Shown: positions 1 to 6,548 of the stretch, in pieces | Layout: each line of letters begins with the position of its first letter | How positions within the stretch are numbered: position 1 is the first letter of the stretch | Source of the DNA: Sphingomonas telluris | GTDB taxonomy: Bacteria > Pseudomonadota > Alphaproteobacteria > Sphingomonadales > Sphingomonadaceae | DNA length: 64,000 nt | Direction: 5' to 3' | Assembly: GCF_022568775.1 (NCBI RefSeq) | Contig: NZ_JAKZHW010000001.1 | Span: 1,488,001-1,552,000 of the forward strand | The notes under the pieces: generated by a model | Database searches by the model: none | What the model was told of the DNA's origin: nothing | The model's input: only the letters and a program-made list of their open reading frames with translations | Position numbers and translations under genes: made by a program

Positions 1-385
1 CTGCCTCGACCACATGTACCCGCGCGAGCCGCTGCATCGGCTTCGCGACGAGGCTGACCTCAACCAGGGCGAGATCAATCAACTCACGATGCGCGCCCGA
101 CCGCGCCTCGCGTACTCGATAGCCGAAGCTGAGCCCGTCGAGCTTCCCACTCTGCAGCAGCAACCCGGCCCGCGCATCGTCGACCCGCGCAATCACGCGC
201 AGCCCGCGCTTGTCCTCGGACAGATGCTCGATCCGCCCGAGAACCCGCCCCGCCTTGTGCTGCCACAGCAAAGGCACCTCCCCCGCCCGCCTCAGCGCGT
301 CCGCGAACGCGCCCTTGCGGATGATGTCGCCGCCACTGTCCGGCCGGTCGAACACCGCCGCATATCCCGCAAAGCGCACGCTCAT
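1..385 (-). CDS. HK97-family prohead protease (GTA g4-like), 3' part beyond the window
   Basis: Maturation protease of HK97-type capsids; cleaves the scaffold/delta domain of the major capsid protein during head assembly. Translating the minus strand from an ATG at 385 gives 128 codons without a stop up to the window edge. It begins MSVRFAGYAAVFDRPDSGG and contains the family-typical stretches GDIIRKGAFADAL, VPLLWQHKAGRVLGRIE, the serine in KLDGLSFGYRV and LVEVSLVAKPM. The start overlaps the upstream gene's stop in an ATGA, as expected for a translationally coupled head operon. The protein is cut by the window and the major capsid gene would be expected next. The family call is confident; assignment to a GTA rather than a prophage rests on gene order. 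Confidence 0.88.
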   Translation of the reverse strand, partial: MSVRFAGYAAVFDRPDSGGDIIRKGAFADALRRAGEVPLLWQHKAGRVLGRIEHLSEDKRGLRVIARVDDARAGLLLQSGKLDGLSFGYRVREARSGAHRELIDLALVEVSLVAKPMQRLARVHVVEA

Positions 386-702
386 CGCGTCACCAGCTCG
401 GTCAGCCGAAGCCGCACCGCCAATCCGATCAGCAACAGCGCCAGCACGACACTCACGGCCCAGGCCGCAACGGCCCGCGCCGCACTCCGCTTCGCATCCC
501 GCCACGCCGACAGAAGCTCGCGAAGCTCATCCATGTCCCGCCGCGCCCGCGCGTCGTCCAGGCCGAGCTGCGCCAATGCTCGCCGCGCCCCGCTCTCGCT
601 CGACTCCTCGGCGAGCGCGCGCAGCGTGACCATGTCCACACCGCGCCCTTCCGCCTGCGCCATCAGGCTCGCGAGCAGCGCATCCGCCGTCACCACCGTC
701 AT
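382..702 (-). CDS. DUF6127 family small membrane protein (GTA g3.5-like)
   Basis: 106 aa. Starts at the ATG in the ATGA overlap with the portal gene (699-702) and ends in a second ATGA overlap with the prohead protease (382-385). The N-terminal two thirds are helical and charged (MAQAEGRGVDMVTLRALAEE; AQLGLDDARARRDMDELREL), followed by one hydrophobic segment near residues 77-98 (AVAAWAVSVVLALLLIGLAV). It sits between portal and protease, where Rhodobacter-type GTAs carry a small open reading frame called g3.5. I recognise the text as resembling the DUF6127 family of sphingomonads; no biochemical function is known to me. A role in head assembly is inferred from position only. Confidence 0.75.
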   Translation of the reverse strand: MTVVTADALLASLMAQAEGRGVDMVTLRALAEESSESGARRALAQLGLDDARARRDMDELRELLSAWRDAKRSAARAVAAWAVSVVLALLLIGLAVRLRLTELVTR

Positions 703-1820
703 GCCTCCTCCCGCTTCGCCGCGAAGCCCAGCTGCTCGCGCTTCTCTTCCTCGCTGAGGAAGCTCGCCGCCCCGACCTGCTCCCAAAGCTTCGACCGGTC
801 CTCGGCCAGCTCGCTCAGCTGGTCCGTATCGACGGCCAGCTTCACCGGCCCCATCCAGTCGCTCAGCATCGTGCCGAGCCCGCTCAGGATCCGGCTCGCC
901 ATCGGCAGGATCGTCTGGCGATAGAGCGCCCGTCCCGCCTCACGCGCATTGGCGTAGGTCGCATCGCCCGGAAGCCCGACCAGCACCGGCGGCACTCCAA
1001 ACGCCAAGGCGATGTCCCGTGCCGCGCCTTCCTTCAGCGCGACGAAGTCCATGTCCGCCGGCGTCATGCCCAGCGCCTGCCACTTGAGCCCACCCTCGAG
1101 CAGCAAGGGCCGCCCCGCATTGCCGCTGCCGGAGAATTCCGCCGACAGTTCGTCCTTCAATCGCGTGAACTGGTCGGTCGACAAGGTCGTCCCGTCACCC
1201 GGATCGTAGACGAGCGCCCCGCTTGGCCGCGCTGCATTGTCGAGCAGCGCCTTGTTCCAGCGAGCCGCCCCATTGTGCACCGTCGCGGCCGGGCAAGCCG
1301 CGTCCAGGCAACCCATGCCATAATGATCGTCGCGCGGATGCAGGCTCTTCAAATGCGCCAACTGCATTCGCCCAAGCGGATCGCGAGCCTCGAACCGCGT
1401 GACGCGCCCGGCCACACGATAAAGGTACGCCGTCGGCCACCCCCGCTCGTCCGCGACGACGCTCACGCGCTCCGGCCGCAGAATGAAGATCTCCGCCGGC
1501 GCCCCATCGTCGCCGACGATCAGCTGCGCATAGCTGTTCCCATGCAGCAGCAACTGCGCCGCAATGCTCTCCAGCAATCCATCTGCCGACACGATCGCCG
1601 CAGCCCGCTCGTCGCCCTTCGAGGCATAAATTGGCAGCGCACCGAGCATCCCCGCGACCAGCCGCACCGCGCGCTGCCCCACAGGATTACGCCGGAACAC
1701 CTCGTCGAACTGAGTCTCGTATCCGCGCGCAAAGCCCTCGCTCTCGCGCGCACTCAACCACGCCGGCGCATAAGGCCGCGCGTCCGGAGCCGCAGACTTG
1801 CGGCCGAACCAGAATCGCAT
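699..1820 (-). CDS. HK97-family phage portal protein (GTA g3-like)
   Basis: 373 aa portal protein, forming the dodecameric ring at the capsid vertex through which DNA is packaged. The start at 1820 (MRFWFGRKSAAP) is preceded by AGGAGA at a proper distance; an upstream in-frame extension exists but has no ribosome site. Family signatures: LLLHGNSYAQL, EIFILRPERV, YGMGCLDAA, LLLEGGLKWQALGMTP-, FGVPPVLVG and TYANAREAGRALYRQTILP. It overlaps the next gene by 4 bases. Unlike typical GTA clusters it does not directly follow the terminase: about 1.7 kb with two foreign genes intervene, and a hairpin at 2005-2042 lies upstream, so it may need its own promoter. Confidence 0.93.
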   Translation of the reverse strand: MRFWFGRKSAAPDARPYAPAWLSARESEGFARGYETQFDEVFRRNPVGQRAVRLVAGMLGALPIYASKGDERAAAIVSADGLLESIAAQLLLHGNSYAQLIVGDDGAPAEIFILRPERVSVVADERGWPTAYLYRVAGRVTRFEARDPLGRMQLAHLKSLHPRDDHYGMGCLDAACPAATVHNGAARWNKALLDNAARPSGALVYDPGDGTTLSTDQFTRLKDELSAEFSGSGNAGRPLLLEGGLKWQALGMTPADMDFVALKEGAARDIALAFGVPPVLVGLPGDATYANAREAGRALYRQTILPMASRILSGLGTMLSDWMGPVKLAVDTDQLSELAEDRSKLWEQVGAASFLSEEEKREQLGFAAKREEA

Positions 1821-2004
1821 GCTTTCTCCTTGGTGTTCGCGCGAACGACCGCGCGACTGATCTACATTAGCTTCGGCAACCCCTCGCGGCTCCGAGAGTT
1901 TGGGGCGTTCGAGGGCGCGCGTGACTGCGCCTCTGCGCGGAACTTCCCTGTTGCGCGCATAGCCGTCGTCATGCGGGAAGCCCCCCGACGCGCGGACGGC
2001 TAGG

Positions 2005-2042
2005 GAAGGCGACCCGCAATGTCCTAACCGCGGGCCGCCTTC
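2005..2042 (-). terminator. GC-rich hairpin, probable minus-strand terminator
   Basis: Arms GAAGGCGACCCGC (2005-2017) and GCGGGCCGCCTTC (2030-2042) pair over 13 positions with one A/C mismatch; read on the minus strand that position becomes a G-U pair, so the fully paired RNA is the minus-strand one, followed by TTCCC. It would stop transcription coming from the DUF4118 gene before the portal gene. It shares arm sequence with the hairpin at 6281-6316. Confidence 0.5.
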
Positions 2043-2101
2043 TCCTGGCTTCACCTCCGCCCCAAAATGGGACGGCGCACAAATCATTACGTTCTTGTCA
2101 C

Positions 2102-2115
2102 TTAACGAAAGTTAA
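2102..2115. promoter_or_regulatory. inverted repeat TTAAC-N4-GTTAA
   Basis: A perfect 5-base inverted repeat with spacer GAAA about 70 bases upstream of the PEP-CTERM start. Its position between divergent genes suggests an operator, but no factor can be named. A GTTAAC also occurs upstream of the second PEP-CTERM gene (near 11221), which may be chance. Confidence 0.25.
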
Positions 2116-2183
2116 CTATGGCTGTGCGCCTGGAATAGGGGGGTAGCCCAGTTCCACTTGCATGTATGCTTGAGGAGGCGCGT

Positions 2184-2837
2184 GTGAATTCAGTAATCTC
2201 CGGCAGCGTTGCTGCCCTTCTTGCCTTGACTGCGGCGACCGCCGCGAATGCAACTTCGATCAGCGGAAATGGCAACCCGGCGTCCGATCCCGCTCTCGCG
2301 GGCGGCACGCAGGTCACGTTCACCGGACTGGCGAACGGCACCTATCCGTCGCTCGATCTCGGCGCCGTGACGATCAGCGGCGTCGGCGGGAACGTCAACA
2401 TCGATACGACCTATGCGGGTCAGTACAACACGACCGGAACGTACCTCGACAACAACCAGGGCTCGACGACGGACCTCCTGTTCACATTCGACAGCGCCGT
2501 GTCGGCGTTCGGCTTCAACCTCGGCGCTCATGACTCGTCGTGGACCATCACGGCCTACAACGGCGCGACCTTGCTCGACACCTTCACCTTCGGGGCGATC
2601 GGCGGCAGCAATGCCGGCGAATATTATGGCCTGAGCGTACCCGGGATTACCTCGGCGCACCTGTCGACCACGGAATCATACGACTGGGTCCTGCTCGACA
2701 ATTTCACGTTCGTGACCGGAGGCACCAGCTCGGGCGTTCCTGAGCCCACCACCTGGGCGATGATGCTCGTCGGCTTCGGGGCCGTCGGCTTCTCGCTGCG
2801 CCGGCGCAAGCCCGCCGCAGTCGCGCAAATCGCCTGA
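2184..2837 (+). CDS. PEP-CTERM sorting domain protein
   Basis: 217 aa secreted protein. GTG start at 2184 is chosen because AGGAGG lies 5 bases upstream (2173-2178); the in-frame ATG at 2166 would place that site inside the gene. Signal peptide about residues 1-24 (VAALLALTAATAANA). The middle is Gly/Thr/Asn-rich, probably beta-sandwich (FTFDSAVSAFGFNLGA; SYDWVLLDNFTF). The C-terminus is a classic PEP-CTERM anchor: VPEPTTWAMMLVGFGAVGF then SLRRRK, recognised by an exosortase/EpsH system and linked to exopolysaccharide-associated surface proteins. No exosortase lies in the window. Oddly, the gene sits inside the GTA cluster, opposite in strand, and stops only 4 bases from the convergent DUF4118 gene. 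Confidence 0.9.
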   Translation: MNSVISGSVAALLALTAATAANATSISGNGNPASDPALAGGTQVTFTGLANGTYPSLDLGAVTISGVGGNVNIDTTYAGQYNTTGTYLDNNQGSTTDLLFTFDSAVSAFGFNLGAHDSSWTITAYNGATLLDTFTFGAIGGSNAGEYYGLSVPGITSAHLSTTESYDWVLLDNFTFVTGGTSSGVPEPTTWAMMLVGFGAVGFSLRRRKPAAVAQIA

Positions 2838-2841
2838 ACGG

Positions 2842-3453
2842 CTAAGCGTTCGTTGAGATGCCGCTGCGCGCGAGTGCGGCGGCATTTTTTCTTGTCTCCC
2901 TCGCGTGAGCGTTAAGGCGCTTCGCGACCTCCACCTGCCCGAGGAAATCCTCCATCATCTCGGCGACTTCGGCTTGTGGGCCCAGCCGCACCGGCTCCCC
3001 CTGCCCGCGCCATCTCGCCCAGGCCACCCCCTTCTCCAGGCTGAAGATAATCCCGCTCGGCTCCCTGTGCGCCTCGACCTGGTCGTCCTCCGCGACGATC
3101 CGGCGCACCAATTCCACGAAGCCGATGAGGACGCCCGACACGATCAGGAACAATCCTACCGTAAAGACGTCGGACGGGCCCTCAAGCAATTCGTTGGCAG
3201 GCCCCACGAACAGGGCATCCCCAATCAGCGCGGACGCCACCGCGACCATGCTCGCGTTGAGCCAGCCCAGCAATACGGCCGAAATCAGCACGAACGGCAC
3301 GTAACCGGTGACCGGAATGCCGCTGACGACCCCATCGACCGCAAACCGGATCGCCGTTGGAATCGCGACCGCCGTCGCTCCAACGACAATGGCGGCGCGG
3401 CCGTTAAAAGGATGCGACTCAAGCCAGCGTCTCAGCACGGCTTTGATTGTCAT
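2842..3453 (-). CDS. DUF4118/KdpD-like membrane protein with novel C-terminal domain
   Basis: 203 aa. Residues about 20-120 form a compact membrane domain with four hydrophobic stretches (AAIVVGATAVAIPTAIRF; YVPFVLISAVLLGWL; MVAVASALIGDALFV; FTVGLFLIVSGVLIGFV), resembling the DUF4118 sensor module of KdpD-type histidine kinases but without any kinase. A cytosolic tail (residues 135-180, IIFSLEKGVAWARW ... VRLG ... MMEDFLGQ) is related to the stand-alone 76-aa protein at 53553-53783: about 22 of 46 residues identical without gaps. The pair suggests a small unnamed domain, membrane-tethered here. The gene interrupts the GTA operon between terminase and portal on the same strand. Function unknown. 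Confidence 0.8.
   Translation of the reverse strand: MTIKAVLRRWLESHPFNGRAAIVVGATAVAIPTAIRFAVDGVVSGIPVTGYVPFVLISAVLLGWLNASMVAVASALIGDALFVGPANELLEGPSDVFTVGLFLIVSGVLIGFVELVRRIVAEDDQVEAHREPSGIIFSLEKGVAWARWRGQGEPVRLGPQAEVAEMMEDFLGQVEVAKRLNAHARETRKNAAALARSGISTNA
2858..2890 (+). terminator. intrinsic terminator of the PEP-CTERM gene
   Basis: Arms ATGCCGCTGC (2858-2867) and GCGGCGGCAT (2876-2885), ten pairs with one G-U, followed by six T (2885-2890). It is located 20 bases after the PEP-CTERM stop and lies entirely within the coding 3' end of the convergent DUF4118 gene. Confidence 0.85.
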
Positions 3454-3558
3454 GGGAACGTTTCCCAGCGCGTTCAGCGACCCTCGTCTTTCCGTAATTC
3501 AAACAAGGCCGGCCGTCCCTCAGGTATTTCCTTGATTTGTGAATATTTCACCTTCGAA

Positions 3559-4881
3559 TCACAACGCCCGAACGCGGGGAATCCCGCTCCGGGTTTCGCC
3601 CAGTTCGGTGAGCGCCCAGACCATCGCATCGGCGCGGTCCGGCGACCGCGTCGGCCCCTCGTAGCCGCCCCCGAGCGACAGTCCGGCCAGCTCATCTTCG
3701 AGCGCCGGAAAGCGCCCAGCGAAGTACGCCCGCCCGCTCTCGAACCGCAGCGCGATCGGGTCGGCCCTCGCAACCTTTCCGCGCGATGCATGGACGAGCT
3801 TCACACGTACGCCGATCTCGGCTGCACCGAGCACGCTTCCGACCATCGCGCCGCCATTGTTCGCCTCGGCGACCACCATGTCCGCGTCCCATCTAGTCAC
3901 GGCACCGGCGACGCGCCGCGCCCAGCCGTCGGGGCTCAGCCCCTGGCAGCTTTCGTCCGCGATGACGTAGAGCCGCCCCTGCGAGCGTCCGGCCACCACG
4001 ATCCCGCAGGCATCGCTTTCCGCGCCCGCTCCTGCCGGCGGATCGACCCCGACCACGATGCGCTCGAACCCGGCAGGCCGGTCAGCCCGCGAACATTCGA
4101 TCAGGTCCCGCGGCCAAAGCGCGCCTTCGACGTCCGCGATCAGCTCGCCGTCCAGCTCCTGGCGCCCCAGCCGCGTCCCGCCATAGGTCGCCGTCATCAC
4201 CTCGACGAAGCGCCGGTCCAGGTTGAGGTTCTCGCTCGTCCGTCCCGTCGTCGTCACCGTCCACTTGTCCTTTTTAATCCGCTCGAGCAGCGGTCCCGGC
4301 CGCGGCGTCGTCGTGACCAGCACCCGCGCCCGCGATCCCCGCCGCAGGCCCATTTGCAGATTGTCCCACGCCGCGTCCGCCTGGCTCCATTTGGCCAGCT
4401 CGTCCGCCCAGGCGAAATCATGCTCGGGCCCCCTCAGCCCGTCGGCATTCTCGCCCGAAAAAATCTGCGCCTCACTTCCGTTGCGCCACTTCAAGCGACC
4501 AAGGCTCGGCTCCCAGCTCAACCGCACGCCATGCAACTTGGCGACCCGCAGCAGCCCGCTGACGCCCTCGACCATAACGTTGCGCGCATCGTGCATCGTT
4601 GCGCCGACGAGAGCGATCCGGACCCCGGGCTTCGCGCCTGCAAGCGCATGAACCCACTCGGCCCCTGCCCGCGTCTTCCCGAACCCGCGCCCCGCCATCA
4701 GCAGCCAGACGCGCCAGCCTTCGCTCTTGGGCGGAAGCTGGCTCTCATGCGCCCAAGCTTCGAAACATGCGTCCAGCCTCAGAATGTCGGGCGGGCTCAT
4801 CGCGCCGATGATCCGGATTGCCTCCTCGATCGGCGCCTTCGCGAGCTGCAGCATCAGCTCGCGCATCGACATCGCCTTCAT
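3559..4881 (-). CDS. GTA/phage large terminase subunit (g2-like)
   Basis: 440 aa DNA-packaging motor: N-terminal ATPase and C-terminal RNase-H-like nuclease. The start at 4881 (MKAMSMRELM) forms an ATGA overlap with the preceding gene; the long open frame upstream is a shadow. Walker A GRGFGKT at residues 64-70, Walker B-like HDFAWADE at about 154-161, coupling motif VTTTPRPGPLL, and nuclease-domain acidic residues in VVGVDPPAGAG, VVAEANNGG and SPDRADAMVWAL. The C-terminal domain matches terminase_6C type GTA enzymes, which package headful fragments of host DNA. Upstream partner is the g1-like gene; downstream the usual portal is displaced by 1.7 kb. Confidence 0.94.
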   Translation of the reverse strand: MKAMSMRELMLQLAKAPIEEAIRIIGAMSPPDILRLDACFEAWAHESQLPPKSEGWRVWLLMAGRGFGKTRAGAEWVHALAGAKPGVRIALVGATMHDARNVMVEGVSGLLRVAKLHGVRLSWEPSLGRLKWRNGSEAQIFSGENADGLRGPEHDFAWADELAKWSQADAAWDNLQMGLRRGSRARVLVTTTPRPGPLLERIKKDKWTVTTTGRTSENLNLDRRFVEVMTATYGGTRLGRQELDGELIADVEGALWPRDLIECSRADRPAGFERIVVGVDPPAGAGAESDACGIVVAGRSQGRLYVIADESCQGLSPDGWARRVAGAVTRWDADMVVAEANNGGAMVGSVLGAAEIGVRVKLVHASRGKVARADPIALRFESGRAYFAGRFPALEDELAGLSLGGGYEGPTRSPDRADAMVWALTELGETRSGIPRVRAL

Positions 4882-5381
4882 TCGGACGGCGCGGCCTTCT
4901 CCTGGCGCTCCCGCAGCCGCTCGAGCTTGCCGATCAGTCGTGCGCGGATCTCCTCGACATCGTCGGCAGCGATCTCCGTCTCCGCCTCGCTCGCCGTATC
5001 GCGATGCATCCGCAGCAAAGTCAGCGCGATCTGGTTCGGATACTCGCGCATCCTTTCCTCGCGTCCGTCGGTTTTGATGACGATCTTCTCGGTGCCGTTG
5101 AGCGCCCGCTCCAGAAGCACCAGCTCCAGCCGCTGATAGGCCGTGCCGATCGCGTCCAGCCATCCAGCGCGGAAGGCGGCGTCGCTCTTGCGCCGGCGAT
5201 AAGCTTGGCTTTGCGATACGCCGGCCTGCTCGCAGGCAAGGCTGACGTTGCACGTCTCCGCGAGAACCGAGAGGAACTTCGTCTCCTTCGCCTTGGTCCA
5301 GCTGCGTTCCGACCCCTTGCGCACCTGCGCCGTCTTACCTCCGACGAGCACCAGCTCGCCCGCCCCCGCCTTCCGCGCCAT
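4878..5381 (-). CDS. small terminase-like protein (GTA g1-like)
   Basis: 167 aa. It carries an N-terminal helix-turn-helix region (FLSVLAETCNVSLACEQAGVSQSQAYRRRKSD) typical of DNA-recognising small terminases, a central helical part (AYQRLELVLLERALNG) and a charged C-terminal coiled coil (EEIRARLIGKLERLRERQEK) that could contact the large subunit. In Rhodobacter GTA the protein in this position is the small terminase. It starts at ATG 5381 behind GGGGA and overlaps the terminase by 4 bases. It is the first gene after a candidate promoter (5461-5489) and a two-tier hairpin (5402-5437). TerS identity is inferred from position and the helix-turn-helix. Confidence 0.8.
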   Translation of the reverse strand: MARKAGAGELVLVGGKTAQVRKGSERSWTKAKETKFLSVLAETCNVSLACEQAGVSQSQAYRRRKSDAAFRAGWLDAIGTAYQRLELVLLERALNGTEKIVIKTDGREERMREYPNQIALTLLRMHRDTASEAETEIAADDVEEIRARLIGKLERLRERQEKAAPSE

Positions 5382-5401
5382 TCCCCGACCCCCAAAACGG
5401 C

Positions 5402-5437
5402 TTCGGGCCGGTCACTCCCGAAGGAGCCCGGCCCGAA
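5402..5437 (-). promoter_or_regulatory. two-tier hairpin in the leader of the GTA operon
   Basis: Outer arms TTCGGGCCGG (5402-5411) and CCGGCCCGAA (5428-5437) are perfect; between them CTCC-CGAA-GGAG (5415-5426) forms an inner tetraloop hairpin. It ends 21 bases before the g1 start. No clear T-run follows on the minus strand (GCCGTTTTGGGG), so an attenuator, RNA-protection or protein-binding structure is as likely as a terminator. Confidence 0.5.
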
Positions 5438-5460
5438 ACCCAATTCTTCATTGTGCCTAC

Positions 5461-5489
5461 CGTGTACCGAAACAGCGTGACGATGTCAA
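5461..5489 (-). promoter_or_regulatory. candidate sigma70-type promoter of the GTA operon
   Basis: Minus-strand -35 TTGACA (5489-5484), 17-base spacer, -10 TACACG (5466-5461). The -35 is perfect and the -10 weak, which suggests activation. The expected start point is near 5454, just upstream of an ATG at 5451 that opens a leader frame (MKNWVSGRAPSG...). Confidence 0.5.
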
Positions 5490-5541
5490 CAGCTATTTCG
5501 CCTATCTGGTTATTTCTTAGGCGCCCGCCCTGCTGGATAGC

Positions 5542-5577
5542 GGCGGCTCGGACCACAATGGGGAGGCCCGAGCCGCC
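5542..5577. terminator. 10-bp GC-rich hairpin
   Basis: Perfect arms GGCGGCTCGG (5542-5551) and CCGAGCCGCC (5568-5577) with a 16-base loop, followed on the plus strand by TTCCTACTG. It may end minus-strand transcription of the small genes at 5762-6164 or insulate the GTA promoter. Orientation is not settled. Confidence 0.45.
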
Positions 5578-5761
5578 TTCCTACTGCGCCATAGGACGGT
5601 TCCCGCTCCCCTCGCGTCGCTCACCAAGGGAAAGGGTTCCGCGGACGTCTTTACTCCCTGTCTCAAAGCGGGACACCTTACCATTCGTTAGCATCGAAAA
5701 TGAATCAGCGCCGCGATGCGCTTTCGATGTGATCCAGGACATCGTTGGCCATAGAAGCTGG

Positions 5762-5938
5762 TTATCCTGACTGCTTCTGCCCGTCCTCGTCCGGCTCAGA
5801 CTCAGGCTCGTCATTCGCGTTCGCGGCTAGCTTCGAACGGTACTCTTTCAGGAGTTCTCGACAGCGATCCAGGCTGTCCTCGAGCCGCTCGTTCACTTCT
5901 TCGAGGCGAGCGATCTCGCTCTTGTCTTTGTCATTCAT
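5762..5938 (-). CDS. small acidic coiled-coil protein (58 aa)
   Basis: 58 aa, starting MNDKDKSEIARLEEVNERL and ending in an acidic tail (NDEPESEPDEDGQKQSG). Residues 6-38 have a heptad-like coiled-coil pattern with one cysteine (LDRCRELLKEY). There is no strong ribosome site. Real coding is supported by the sensible amino-acid pattern, which contrasts with the low-complexity opposite strand. The similar minus-strand gene at 5985-6164 lies 46 bases upstream, so the two may be co-transcribed. Function unknown. Confidence 0.6.
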   Translation of the reverse strand: MNDKDKSEIARLEEVNERLEDSLDRCRELLKEYRSKLAANANDEPESEPDEDGQKQSG

Positions 5939-5984
5939 TCTACTCGACCCACTCGGCGCGCGTGTTCCGAATAAGCGTTGAGCT

Positions 5985-6164
5985 TCACTCCCGCTCCAAC
6001 GGCTGATCGCCGCTACCTTCCTCTTTGTCGCGCATCAATACCTGACGGCGCATCTCCAGCGCTTCGTTCGCGTGCGTCCCACAAAGAAGAACCCCATTGA
6101 AAACGATACTCGCTGCGTACTCGCAACCCCGCCTGAAACACGGCGGGAGCTCCTTTTTCGTCAT
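5985..6164 (-). CDS. small cysteine/histidine protein (59 aa)
   Basis: 59 aa from the ATG at 6164 (MTKKELPPC); an in-frame extension to 6203 exists. It has the pattern C-x4-C (PPCFRRGCEY) and C-x2-H (LLCGTHAN) spaced by 14 residues, as in a minimal zinc-binding fold, then a charged helical tail (ALEMRRQVLMRDKEEG). Such a fold is typical of small DNA- or protein-binding zinc proteins in alphaproteobacteria, but I cannot name a family. No good ribosome site is seen. Confidence 0.55.
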   Translation of the reverse strand: MTKKELPPCFRRGCEYAASIVFNGVLLCGTHANEALEMRRQVLMRDKEEGSGDQPLERE

Positions 6165-6280
6165 GGAACGGCAGTAGCCAGCAGTATCAGTTTCGATCCA
6201 CAACTTTCTGATCGCGATGCGACAAATGCACCTGGATGATAGCGGCGCGGCTCAGGGCCAGAGGCGCAGCCCGATTGGAA

Positions 6281-6316
6281 GAAGGCGACCCATCCGGAGG
6301 GGGGCGGGCCGCCTTC
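6281..6316 (-). terminator. minus-strand hairpin (second of a tandem pair)
   Basis: Arms GAAGGCGACCC (6281-6291) and GGGCCGCCTTC (6306-6316), with one A/C mismatch that becomes G-U in the minus-strand RNA; trailing TTCTTCC on that strand. The arms are the same sequence as at 2005-2042. Confidence 0.55.
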
Positions 6317-6391
6317 TGCGAGGTAACGGGGATGTCATTGCTCGCAGGGGTAAAACGAACAACCGGCCCATGACGTTCCTGGAACGAAAGA

Positions 6392-6420
6392 AGGCGGCCC
6401 CGCCGCACGCGGGACCGCCT
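6392..6420 (-). terminator. minus-strand hairpin (first of a tandem pair)
   Basis: Arms AGGCGGCCCCGC (6392-6403) and GCGGGACCGCCT (6409-6420), with one C/A mismatch that becomes U-G in the minus-strand RNA, followed there by TCTTTCGTTCC. Likely terminator of the secreted-protein gene ending at 6549. Confidence 0.6.
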
Positions 6421-6548
6421 CCACTCCCGAGATTACAAACGCCGAACCCGGAGCGACGCCACCGGGGCGACATTCGGCGCGGACCGTAAACCAATCATGG
6501 CTGTTCGGGTTCCAGCGCCGGTCGCTGCAGGTCAGGGATCCGTCGAGC

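Larger units (their letters stand above)
1821..2183. other. intergenic region between portal and PEP-CTERM gene
   Basis: 363 bases without a convincing gene. It holds the portal ribosome site, a long hairpin (2005-2042), and a perfect inverted repeat TTAAC-GAAA-GTTAA at 2102-2115 between the two divergent genes that could be an operator. A 36-codon minus-strand ORF (1862-1972) preceded by a run of G is possible but unconvincing. Confidence 0.6.
5382..5761. other. GTA upstream region
   Basis: 380 bases. It holds a two-tier hairpin, a promoter with a perfect TTGACA for minus-strand transcription into the GTA genes, a second 10-bp hairpin at 5542-5577, and about 180 bases up to the small gene at 5762 with nothing recognisable. 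A leader reading frame starting at 5451 runs through the hairpin into g1 in another frame. Confidence 0.6.
6165..6548. other. intergenic region with two terminator-like hairpins
   Basis: 384 bases between small minus-strand genes. The only clear content is the pair of GC-rich hairpins at 6281-6316 and 6392-6420. Open frames on both strands here are low-complexity shadows of the palindromes. Confidence 0.6.

Noticed and set aside
1862..1972. 36-codon minus-strand ORF upstream of the portal, preceded by a run of G
   Set aside because: Ser/Arg/Pro-rich sequence without any structural pattern; could be a leader but nothing supports it beyond the G-run.
699..2087. long N-terminal extension of the portal frame
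   Set aside because: The first 89 residues are not portal-like and contain the hairpin region; the ATG at 1820 has a clear ribosome site.
2140..2184. sigma54 (-24/-12) promoter before the PEP-CTERM genes
   Set aside because: PEP-CTERM genes are often RpoN-dependent, but no GG-N10-GC element with correct spacing was found upstream of either gene.
2905..5136. 743-codon plus-strand open frame opposite the terminase
   Set aside because: It is the antisense of the large terminase and g1; composition is Arg/Pro/His-rich with no domain, while the minus frames match known families.
5581..5814. 77-codon minus-strand frame between GTA promoter region and small gene
   Set aside because: No ribosome site, overlaps the better-supported 58-aa frame at 5762-5938, and low-quality composition.
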